Shown in pieces: positions 1 through 4,946 of a stretch of 5,725 nt of DNA. Below the pieces are notes generated by a model. That model was not told the DNA's origin and did no database searches. It was given only the letters and a program-made list of their open reading frames with translations. The position numbers were made by a program, and so were the translations under genes. The DNA is from Promethearchaeota archaeon (GTDB lineage: Archaea > Asgardarchaeota > Lokiarchaeia > Sigynarchaeales > SOKP01): the NCBI GenBank assembly GCA_016839655.1, contig JAEOTW010000223.1, forward strand, positions 1-5,725, read 5' to 3'. The stretch's first letter is position 1, and every line of letters starts with the position of its first letter.

Positions 1-187
1 ACCATAGTGAATATTGTTTATTTGGAAATAAAAAGATATTCTAATAAGTTAGTAATAATTTTAAGAATTTGTATAAGATAATAAGTCAAAGGGATTAAAA
101 GGTCGTATTTACATCAGTCTATTATATACTCAAAAATAATAGGAAGGATATAGAAATAATAAATTTTTAAATGGTAATCTTTATAGT

Positions 188-198
188 TAAAATATAGT
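188..198 (+). promoter_or_regulatory. Possible TATA box for the coiled-coil gene
   Basis: The run TTAAAATATAG is TATA-like and lies about 35 bp before the ATG at 230. Archaeal transcription normally starts about 25 bp downstream of the TATA centre, which would put the start near 220. That would give a short leader carrying the GTGAT element. In DNA this AT-rich such matches arise easily by chance, so this is tentative. Confidence 0.25.
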
Positions 199-220
199 TA
201 AAGTTAATATTGTGAATTTT

Positions 221-225
221 GTGAT
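221..225 (+). promoter_or_regulatory. Shine-Dalgarno-like GTGAT before the coiled-coil gene
   Basis: GTGAT is followed by a 4-nt spacer and the ATG at 230. It is complementary to the AUCAC part of the usual archaeal 16S rRNA 3' tail (…AUCACCUCC). The same GTGAT-N4-ATG arrangement occurs before the DUF5714-like gene, which supports a real role. An in-frame TAA at 227-229 rules out any start further upstream in this frame. Confidence 0.4.
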
Positions 226-229
226 TTAA

Positions 230-1030
230 ATGGAATGGGAGTTCAAAAAGCAATTAGAGACTAAAGATAATTTAATTAAGCTGAAGGATGACCAAATAAA
301 GACACTTGAGAATGCTCTCAAATTAAAAAATGAGCAAATAAAAACCCTTGAAAAAACCTTATTAACTAAGGATGAAGGAACTAAAACATTAGAAAAAACT
401 CTAGAATTAAAAGACGATCAGATCAAGAAATTAAATTCAACTGCAGTTGACAAATCTGCATTAAATGAGAAGCAGGAAGAAATTGATCAACTTCGTAAAG
501 AGATTGATATATTAAATGAAGAGCTATCTAAAGCTGATGAAGATTTAGAAAGTCTAGAGTTAGAAAATGAGAAACTTCGAGAAGCACAAAAAAGTTCCTC
601 TGATGTTAAAATTTTGGATTTTACAAATATCCAAATCCCAAAGTCTATTATCCTTGAAAAGATGAGAGAAATTTTAGAAAAGGCTATAGCAAATGTTACA
701 ATTGTTGTTCCCTCTATTGAAGATTTACAAGAACTCTATCTATACGAACTTAGATCATCTGTCTCTATGAAAATTGCCTGTAGAATTAATTCTGAAATTG
801 AAGAACACATTGAACTTCTAGATGAATTTGAAAGCCTAGAAAACATCGCTCTCAGAAATTATGAACGGAAAGACAGATATGTTTTAACTAGAGATGGAGA
901 AGAACTATTTTTGGCAATAATTGGGAGTGTAGGAGATAATAATTTAGTAATTCATACAAAAGAGTCAAAACATATTAAATTACTTAATTCAATTTCCACA
1001 GAAGGGTGGATACAAAGCAGAAAAGTATAA
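230..1030 (+). CDS. Coiled-coil protein with a C-terminal globular domain, possibly degenerate PLD/TrmB-like
   Basis: A 266-residue protein of uncertain function. Residues about 5-120 are a charged, Leu/Ile/Lys/Glu-rich coiled coil. Residues 17-72 form four 14-residue repeats of the type KLKDDQIKTLENAL. A short polar linker (about 119-127) leads to an alpha/beta domain (about 128-266). A hydrophobic strand VTIVVPSIEDL (156-166) starts its core, and NIALRNYERKDRYVLTRDGEEL (205-226) follows. The pattern recalls the phospholipase-D-like fold seen in archaeal TrmB-type effector domains. If aligned that way, the HxK(x)4D catalytic motif reads D215-x-Y217-(x)4-D222, so the His and Lys are absent and catalysis is unlikely. 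This assignment is inferred by eye. There is no signal peptide, membrane helix or visible DNA-binding helix-turn-helix. The ATG at 230 is the first possible start, after an in-frame TAA at 227-229. The gene is probably monocistronic and converges on the DUF5714-like gene with 8 bp between stops. Likely a cytosolic oligomeric scaffold or regulator. Confidence 0.75.
   Translation: MEWEFKKQLETKDNLIKLKDDQIKTLENALKLKNEQIKTLEKTLLTKDEGTKTLEKTLELKDDQIKKLNSTAVDKSALNEKQEEIDQLRKEIDILNEELSKADEDLESLELENEKLREAQKSSSDVKILDFTNIQIPKSIILEKMREILEKAIANVTIVVPSIEDLQELYLYELRSSVSMKIACRINSEIEEHIELLDEFESLENIALRNYERKDRYVLTRDGEELFLAIIGSVGDNNLVIHTKESKHIKLLNSISTEGWIQSRKV
278..445 (+). repeat. Four tandem 42-bp units encoding a 14-residue double heptad
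   Basis: Four in-frame units at 278-319, 320-361, 362-403 and 404-445 encode residues 17-30, 31-44, 45-58 and 59-72. The consensus is roughly xLKDxQIKTLEKTL. Each unit is exactly two heptads, so hydrophobic residues recur at coiled-coil core positions. The third unit is the most divergent (DEGT in place of the D-D/E-Q-I core). The DNA copies have diverged considerably while the protein pattern is kept, which fits old internal duplication under selection for coiled-coil geometry. Confidence 0.8.
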
Positions 1031-1038
1031 TTTCTATA

Positions 1039-1755
1039 TTAAAATATTGGACATTTCTCCCCTTCACATTTCTTATTGATAATTGCAAAAGTACATTTTT
1101 TACACTTAAATCCTAAGTCTATATTAAATTTCTCATTTAAAAATTGTAAAGTCTCAATGATAGATAATCTCACAGACCTTTTACAACAATGTTCTAAATT
1201 GTCAGCAATTTTATCTAAGGATCTTGATGTTATTTGATTTGCTAATGTTCTTTGTTTATCTGTAGATGGAGTAGCTCCTGTAAAAATGCTTATTGCCACT
1301 CCAGAGCCCATTCCTGCCCCACAAGAGCCATAGAATCCACACCATCCCCCAGGGATTTTAGATGCTCTTCTAATTGCTTCCTTTATATCAGAAAATGTTA
1401 TCTTCTCACCGTTAGGCTTCTTAATATTATTATTTTTTAATGAAGTTAAAATAACAGCTGGAGTCAATACGTGATGCTCAGGACCATATACTTTAAAATT
1501 TGGATGTTTCATTATCATATCTGCTAATTCAAATGGATCTTTAATATTTGTCTCTTCACAAATTCTTTCGATAATCTCAATTGGCCCTTTAGAATGGCAT
1601 ATATCACAAATATAATGCCCGTCTTCACAAAAAATATTAGAATGTAATACTTTACGACAAAACTTGCACATCAGGTCCTTATAATCTTCCTGTATAGTAG
1701 CATAGATTAAGTTCTTGCCACAAATTTCGCATTTATCACTTTTTTTTTCATTCAT
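1039..1755 (-). CDS. Cysteine-rich DUF5714-like protein with N-terminal zinc-ribbon-like motifs
   Basis: A 238-residue protein whose pattern I recognise as DUF5714-like, a family of unknown function common in archaea and some anaerobic bacteria. Numbering is from the ATG at 1755. The N-terminus has Cys pairs typical of zinc binding: C9-x2-C12, C30-x2-C33, C43 and C50-x2-C53. The central domain carries GPEHHVLTPAV (91-101) with paired H94/H95. It also has a glycine/cysteine-rich stretch GGWCGFYGSCGAGMGSG (136-152), which looks like a ligand-binding or active-site loop. C190/C191 follow, and the C-terminus has C218-x2-C221, C230 and C235. The many Cys suggest zinc or an iron-sulfur cluster in an anaerobe, which is inference. 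There is no membrane segment. The PHP phosphatase gene ends 21 bp upstream on the same strand, so co-transcription is likely. An in-frame GTG at 1764 could add three residues, but it is part of a GTGAT ribosome-binding element, so the ATG is preferred. Confidence 0.75.
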   Translation of the reverse strand: MNEKKSDKCEICGKNLIYATIQEDYKDLMCKFCRKVLHSNIFCEDGHYICDICHSKGPIEIIERICEETNIKDPFELADMIMKHPNFKVYGPEHHVLTPAVILTSLKNNNIKKPNGEKITFSDIKEAIRRASKIPGGWCGFYGSCGAGMGSGVAISIFTGATPSTDKQRTLANQITSRSLDKIADNLEHCCKRSVRLSIIETLQFLNEKFNIDLGFKCKKCTFAIINKKCEGEKCPIF

Positions 1756-1759
1756 TTTG

Positions 1760-1764
1760 ATCAC
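1760..1764 (-). promoter_or_regulatory. Shine-Dalgarno-like GTGAT that decides the DUF5714-like start
   Basis: On the minus strand GTGAT is followed by CAAA and the ATG at 1755. This is the same GTGAT-N4-ATG spacing as before the coiled-coil gene. It pairs with the AUCAC part of the 16S rRNA tail. Reading it as a ribosome-binding site makes the overlapping in-frame GTG (1764-1762) an unlikely initiation codon. Confidence 0.45.
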
Positions 1765-1776
1765 AAAAACAAATTG

Positions 1777-2637
1777 TTATATTTCCTTGAATGTCCTTTT
1801 TCTTTTATTGAAATGAGCTAAATATTTATACCCAATTTTTTTTAATTGTTTTATCATTTTATCAAATTTATATGCTAAATCATTTGGGTGATGAGCATCT
1901 GATCCTAAGAGAATTGGGATATCTAATTCATACATCTTTCCAACAATTTTAAAACTAGGATATTGCTCTTTTACTTCCTTCCTTAAGCCCCCAGTGTTTA
2001 TTTCAATTGTTAAATTCTTTTTCTTTAGGAGTTCTAATGTTTTAATAGCTTCATTCATAACTAAATCCTTATTGACTGATCTTTTATTATATTTTTTAGG
2101 TAAATCGAAATGACCTAGAATATCAAAATCAAAATCTTCTGAAGTAATCATGCTTTGTATTTTCTGGTAATATTCTAAATAGATAATATCAATACTTTCG
2201 TATTCATTATACATACTTAAGAATCTCCTATCATCAAAAGCAAACAATCTTGATTTTCCATGCAACATATGAACGGAACCTAAAATATAGTCTAATTCAT
2301 TAACCCTACTTTTAAAATATTTGTTTAATGCTTCCTCTTGACTTCTAAAATAATCAATTTCAAAGGCTATTCTCATCTGAATGCTATTATTGTACTTTCT
2401 TTTTAGTTTTTTGATTGCCGAAAAATAGGATTCAATTTCGTTTAACTTCATAGCATATTCTTGATAAGGAACATCATCTATCAAGACAGAACCATTCTTA
2501 AGATACTCATATGGGAAATGATCACTTATTCCAATAAGGTCCAATTTCATATCGATGGCTTTTTTAACATAATCCTCAATAGTGCCAACCGCATGGCGAC
2601 ATAATTCATTATGTGTATGCCAATCCTCTAGAACCAT
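1777..2637 (-). CDS. PHP-domain phosphatase, histidinol-phosphatase (HisK/HisJ) type
   Basis: A 286-residue protein of the PHP superfamily, similar to the monofunctional histidinol-phosphatases that make histidinol from histidinol phosphate in histidine synthesis. The metal-site motifs appear in order: DWHTHNELCRHA (H7, H9, H15), GISDH (D39, H40), AFEIDY (E93), SVHMLHG (H123), LGHFDLPKK (H176, D178), EINTGGLR (N214) and LLGSDAHHP (D247, H249). This is a complete trinuclear metal-binding set, so an active enzyme is expected. Length fits the family (about 260-290 residues). The open frame extends to 2799, but the 54 extra residues have no family similarity and run into the divergent gene. HisK-type proteins begin just before the first HxH, so the ATG at 2637 is chosen. 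No Shine-Dalgarno element precedes it, so it may be leaderless. No other his gene is in the window, so the substrate is not certain and another phosphate ester is possible. The DUF5714-like gene follows 21 bp downstream. Confidence 0.85.
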   Translation of the reverse strand: MVLEDWHTHNELCRHAVGTIEDYVKKAIDMKLDLIGISDHFPYEYLKNGSVLIDDVPYQEYAMKLNEIESYFSAIKKLKRKYNNSIQMRIAFEIDYFRSQEEALNKYFKSRVNELDYILGSVHMLHGKSRLFAFDDRRFLSMYNEYESIDIIYLEYYQKIQSMITSEDFDFDILGHFDLPKKYNKRSVNKDLVMNEAIKTLELLKKKNLTIEINTGGLRKEVKEQYPSFKIVGKMYELDIPILLGSDAHHPNDLAYKFDKMIKQLKKIGYKYLAHFNKRKRTFKEI

Positions 2638-2784
2638 CTTAAATTCTATAAATAGTGGAAGTTTGATAAAATTAATGGTTCTACTCCAAAAACAAACTGG
2701 GATTTGACGGTAATATGATGATGAAAATTTAAAGGAAGAAATATTTAATTTTAGTAATTTCAAGTTTTTTTTGGAGAGTCCAAT
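2638..2784. promoter_or_regulatory. Divergent promoter region between the PHP gene and the NimA-like gene
   Basis: These 147 bp separate two genes read in opposite directions and must hold both promoters. On the plus strand a TATA-like ATATTTAA (2741-2748) lies about 40 bp before the ATG at 2785. On the minus strand a weaker TTAATTTTATC (2672-2662) lies about 25-35 bp before the ATG at 2637, which would suit a leaderless transcript. Both matches are weak because the background is AT-rich. I see no clear operator palindrome. Confidence 0.45.
2773..2778 (+). promoter_or_regulatory. Shine-Dalgarno GGAGAG of the NimA-like gene
   Basis: GGAG at 2773-2776 is followed by exactly 8 nt and the ATG at 2785. 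The spacing equals that of the AAGGAG before the MBL gene. It supports the 2785 start, which also places the conserved RRKEKEI motif close to the N-terminus as in the family. Confidence 0.6.
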
Positions 2785-3282
2785 ATGCCTAAATATCATG
2801 TAAGAAGAAAGGAAAAGGAAATAAAAAACAAAGAAGAAATGATTAATATATTGAAAGGAGGGAAATTTGCTGTTATTTCAATGAGTAAAGAAAATGATCC
2901 TTATATTGTCTCATTAAGTTATGGATATGATGAAGTAAAAAATACTTTATATTTTCATTGCTCAAAAGAAGGACAGAAGATAGATTTCATAAAGGCTAAT
3001 CCTTACGTGTGTGGTACCGTTATAGAGGATAATGGATATGAGGGGAGGTGTGGTCAGACCTATCGTTCAGTAATATTTAGGGGAAAAATGAACATTGTTG
3101 AAGAGCTAGAAGAAAAAAAATCGGGTTTTACAGTATTATTAAATCAGTTAGAAGATGATCCTATTGCTACTAAAAATAAATTCCTTAAGAAAGATGAAAC
3201 ATATGAAAACTCTGGGATGTTGAGATTGGATATCGATTACATCACAGGTAAGGAAGAAAAAGCAGAATCATCAGTAAAATGA
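2785..3282 (+). CDS. NimA-like flavin-binding protein of the pyridoxamine 5'-phosphate oxidase fold
   Basis: A 165-residue protein of the split-barrel, FMN-binding PNPOx-like superfamily, closest in pattern to the NimA/5-nitroimidazole-reductase-like group. Typical marks in order are an N-terminal VRRKEKEI (6-13), a barrel strand GKFAVISM (26-33), PYIVSLSYGYD (39-49), LYFHCSKEGQKIDFIKANP (55-73), VCGTVIE (75-81), and YRSVIFRGKMNIVE (93-106). The FHCSKEGQKID segment is the family's characteristic flavin-phosphate contact region. Length fits (about 150-170 residues). Members are usually homodimers that reduce small molecules or bind flavin or F420-type cofactors. The natural substrate is rarely known, so neither drug resistance nor vitamin B6 synthesis should be assumed. 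There is no signal peptide, so it is presumably cytosolic. The gene stands alone, divergent from the PHP gene, and converges with the MBL gene leaving 19 bp between stops. Confidence 0.85.
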   Translation: MPKYHVRRKEKEIKNKEEMINILKGGKFAVISMSKENDPYIVSLSYGYDEVKNTLYFHCSKEGQKIDFIKANPYVCGTVIEDNGYEGRCGQTYRSVIFRGKMNIVEELEEKKSGFTVLLNQLEDDPIATKNKFLKKDETYENSGMLRLDIDYITGKEEKAESSVK

Positions 3283-3301
3283 TTAAACCTAAAATTATTA
3301 C

Positions 3302-3952
3302 TCAATCGATATATTGTTTAATATATCGTCGAACTTCATCTGAGGGCTGAAAAATACCAAAATGCCCCTCACATAAAATATCTGCTTCTAAATCTAATAA
3401 TCTACGTAAAGATTTTTGATATTCCTTATAATCGCTTACTCCAGGAATAATGGGGCCATGTAGATCTTGTCCAAATAAAATTTTTTGATTATCTTCTGTC
3501 TCAATAAGAATTGAGATAGAACCAGGAGTGTGACCCGGTGTATGAATGCATTGAAATTCAATCATACCAAAATTTAAAATTTCAAGATCCCCTCTCAACT
3601 TTTTTTCTAGTTTAATTGGCTTATAACTGGTCCCATACCACTTTGCCGCGGTTTGTTTATCATGGCCTTTCTCTTCAATTGGTATTGCGTCTAGCTCATG
3701 AGCGTAGAATTTTACACTTTTATTATAAGCTTTAAGGTCATAACAAGCAGCAATATGGTCAATATGGCAATGAGATATTAGGCAATGTTTAATATTCATT
3801 GGGTTCAATTTGAATTTGTCAATCTCTTTAATCATCTTAAGACTCATACCACAATCTATTAACACAAGACCTTCTTCACTATGTGTTTGTACTAAATAAA
3901 CTGAACAACCAGAATCTCCTACATGATATATATCCTTAATAATTTCTCTCAA
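3302..3952 (-). CDS. Metallo-beta-lactamase-fold hydrolase (glyoxalase II-like)
   Basis: A 216-residue MBL-fold enzyme with all five metal motifs. These are the signature SHCHIDHIAA (H61, H63, D65, H66), HTPGHTPGSISIL (H141), LFGQDLHG (D163) and EGHFGIF (H197), preceded by the strand LVLIDCG (29-35). A complete dinuclear zinc or iron site is therefore expected. The spacing and the short length resemble glyoxalase II and related thioester or lactone hydrolases, but the substrate cannot be read from sequence. The start is TTG at 3952. A stop lies two codons upstream, and an AAGGAG element sits 8 nt before the TTG. The next in-frame Met (residue 36) would remove the first strand. It lies 33 bp behind the PAP2 gene on the same strand and is probably co-transcribed with it. 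A perfect hairpin lies within its last codons. Presumably cytosolic, since no signal peptide is visible. Confidence 0.87.
   Translation of the reverse strand: MREIIKDIYHVGDSGCSVYLVQTHSEEGLVLIDCGMSLKMIKEIDKFKLNPMNIKHCLISHCHIDHIAACYDLKAYNKSVKFYAHELDAIPIEEKGHDKQTAAKWYGTSYKPIKLEKKLRGDLEILNFGMIEFQCIHTPGHTPGSISILIETEDNQKILFGQDLHGPIIPGVSDYKEYQKSLRRLLDLEADILCEGHFGIFQPSDEVRRYIKQYID
3307..3328. repeat. Perfect 9-bp inverted repeat at the convergent gene junction
   Basis: CGATATATT (3307-3315) and AATATATCG (3320-3328) are exact reverse complements separated by the 4-nt loop GTTT. The hairpin lies in the last codons of the MBL gene and begins 25 bp past the stop of the convergent NimA-like gene, so it would form near the 3' end of both transcripts. 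It might stabilise or help terminate them. No strong T-run follows on either strand, so calling it a terminator would overreach. Confidence 0.55.
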
Positions 3953-3960
3953 ATCTTATT

Positions 3961-3966
3961 CTCCTT
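3961..3966 (-). promoter_or_regulatory. Shine-Dalgarno AAGGAG deciding the TTG start of the MBL gene
   Basis: On the minus strand AAGGAG is followed by 8 nt and then TTG at 3952-3950. No ATG or GTG is available nearby, and an in-frame TAA (3958-3956) blocks a longer reading. This strong element inside the 33-bp gap after the PAP2 gene supports both the TTG start and translation from a shared PAP2-MBL messenger. Confidence 0.7.
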
Positions 3967-3985
3967 AAGTATAATTTTTAATATA

Positions 3986-4813
3986 TTATTTACTTTTAAT
4001 GATATAATATTTATTATAAAGTAGAATAGTAATAATAATTGCCATTGTAGATGAGAATAAAACATCTGAAGCATAATGATCACCAGTTATTACACGAGAT
4101 AATCCAACAAATATACCCCATCCCAATATTAAAATCGTAACGAGGATTCGAACTGGATCCTTTATTTTACGATCCTTAACTAGTATCAATAGAGGTAATA
4201 ACATAAAGGACATACCTGCATGTCCTGATGGGAATGATTCTCCTCCAGAAAGGGGTCCAGGAGGTAAGAACCATGGAGTATAATCTGTGAACCCAGAAGC
4301 CAAATCATTAAATCTTATTCTTCCTGTCAAAATCTTAGTAATTCGCACAAATAATATTGGATTTAAAACTGTCAAAATAATGATAACTACCGAAATCTTT
4401 CTATAATTCTTCCAATCTTTATTGAATGTTATAACAAGAAATATAAATAGGCATATGAAAATGGCGGCGCCATCAATTATTATAATTTTTTCATCAACAA
4501 TAATTCCAATAACAATTAGAATCGTGCCAATAGCTATTATAACATATGCAGGAATTTTTTGTTTTGCTAAATTATTATTATAGCTTCCAATTAGAGCAGA
4601 TAAAGCAATAGCAATTAACCCATAACCCGGAGCTTCTCCGTAATCTCTTCCAAAAGTACCCCACACTGAATTTTCATTAACAACTAATATTGATATCTCT
4701 AAGTCAGTAAAACCAAAAACTAGAGCAAGAACGAGCCAAGAAATTATTACAATTAATAATAATTTCGCTACCTTAGATTTTTTAATATTCCCGAATCTCA
4801 TGACTTGACTCAT
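3986..4813 (-). CDS. PAP2-family integral membrane phosphatase
   Basis: A 275-residue membrane protein with the three phosphatase motifs of the PAP2 (type 2 phosphatidic acid phosphatase) superfamily, numbered from the ATG at 4813. C1 is K160-ILTGRI-R167, with Phe replacing the usual Pro after the Arg. C2 is PSGH (195-198, inside SFPSGHAGMSF). C3 is SRVITGDHYASD (R240, H246, D250). H198 and H246 are the expected catalytic histidines. About seven or eight hydrophobic helices are visible, near 16-35, 62-78, 88-106, 112-130, 139-157, 200-213, 221-237 and 249-267. The N-terminal half, with about four helices before the catalytic core, is longer than in minimal members. Family members remove phosphate from lipid phosphates such as phosphatidic acid or polyprenyl diphosphates. 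In an archaeon an isoprenoid lipid substrate is plausible but inferred. The frame could begin at TTG 4819, ATG 4813 or ATG 4801. The MBL gene follows 33 bp downstream. Confidence 0.87.
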   Translation of the reverse strand: MSQVMRFGNIKKSKVAKLLLIVIISWLVLALVFGFTDLEISILVVNENSVWGTFGRDYGEAPGYGLIAIALSALIGSYNNNLAKQKIPAYVIIAIGTILIVIGIIVDEKIIIIDGAAIFICLFIFLVITFNKDWKNYRKISVVIIILTVLNPILFVRITKILTGRIRFNDLASGFTDYTPWFLPPGPLSGGESFPSGHAGMSFMLLPLLILVKDRKIKDPVRILVTILILGWGIFVGLSRVITGDHYASDVLFSSTMAIIITILLYNKYYIIKSK

Positions 4814-4860
4814 TACCAATATTAATCATTCATTATGATTGATGATTTAAAAAATAAAAG

Positions 4861-4870
4861 TTTTATATAA
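4861..4870 (-). promoter_or_regulatory. Probable TATA box of the PAP2-MBL transcription unit
   Basis: Read on the minus strand this is TTATATAAAA, a close match to the archaeal TATA consensus. It is centred about 53 bp before the ATG at 4813. Initiation about 25 bp downstream would fall near 4840 and give a leader of roughly 27 nt. The AT-rich background limits certainty. Confidence 0.4.
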
Positions 4871-4875
4871 TTCAA

Positions 4876-4926
4876 AATTCAATTAATTCTTATTATAAAT
4901 TGAATTCATATCAATAATTCAATTAA
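4876..4926. repeat. Three 9-bp AATTCAATT / AATTGAATT sites in the divergent promoter
   Basis: AATTCAATTAA occurs at 4876-4886 and again at 4916-4926, exactly 40 bp apart. The inverted form AATTGAATT lies between them at 4898-4906. The sites sit just beyond the PAP2 TATA box and overlap the likely tldD promoter, where a regulator could act on both genes. The low-complexity background makes chance repetition a serious alternative. Confidence 0.4.
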
Positions 4927-4946
4927 AATATATCTTTTTGACAAAA

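Larger units (their letters stand above)
1..229. other. AT-rich non-coding region upstream of the coiled-coil gene
   Basis: This stretch is extremely A+T-rich and dense with stop codons in the frames I checked. I see no convincing protein, tRNA or other RNA gene in it. It contains several TATA-like runs, for example around 119-129 and 188-198, so it probably carries the promoter of the gene starting at 230. The upstream neighbour lies outside the window, and no recognisable 3' end of it can be seen. Confidence 0.6.
4814..4946. promoter_or_regulatory. Divergent promoter region between the PAP2 and tldD genes
   Basis: These 133 bp are almost pure A+T and separate two genes transcribed away from each other, so both promoters should be here. 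They contain a good minus-strand TATA-like element at 4861-4870. Plus-strand candidates for tldD are ATTATAAAT (4892-4900) and AATTAAAATAT (4921-4931). Three copies of a 9-bp AATTCAATT-type site lie between them. Confidence 0.5.

Noticed and set aside
1..229. Search for a small gene or structured RNA in the left non-coding region
   Set aside because: Stops are frequent, no tRNA-like or GC-rich fold is visible, and nothing resembles a known riboswitch.
278..445. Evenly spaced repeats considered as a CRISPR or other repeat array
   Set aside because: The units are contiguous, in frame, divergent in DNA and match coiled-coil heptads. There are no spacers.
1028..1041. Terminator between the convergent coiled-coil and DUF5714-like genes
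   Set aside because: The 8-bp gap has no hairpin and no long T-run on either strand, so no terminator can be supported.
1252..1440. 62-codon plus-strand open frame opposite the DUF5714-like gene
   Set aside because: It lies wholly antisense to a gene with strong family motifs. Its Cys/Ser/Arg-rich product looks like a reverse-strand artefact and it has no ribosome-binding site.
1756..1764. GTG start at 1764 for the DUF5714-like gene
   Set aside because: The GTG is part of a GTGAT Shine-Dalgarno element at a spacing shared with another gene, and an ATG follows three codons later.
4005..4022. ATAATA-TT-TATTAT palindrome at the 3' end of the PAP2 gene
   Set aside because: It is short, pure A+T and inside coding sequence, and is expected by chance at this base composition.
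4814..4819. TTG start at 4819 for the PAP2 gene
   Set aside because: An ATG lies only two codons downstream and no Shine-Dalgarno element favours the TTG. The choice changes just two residues.
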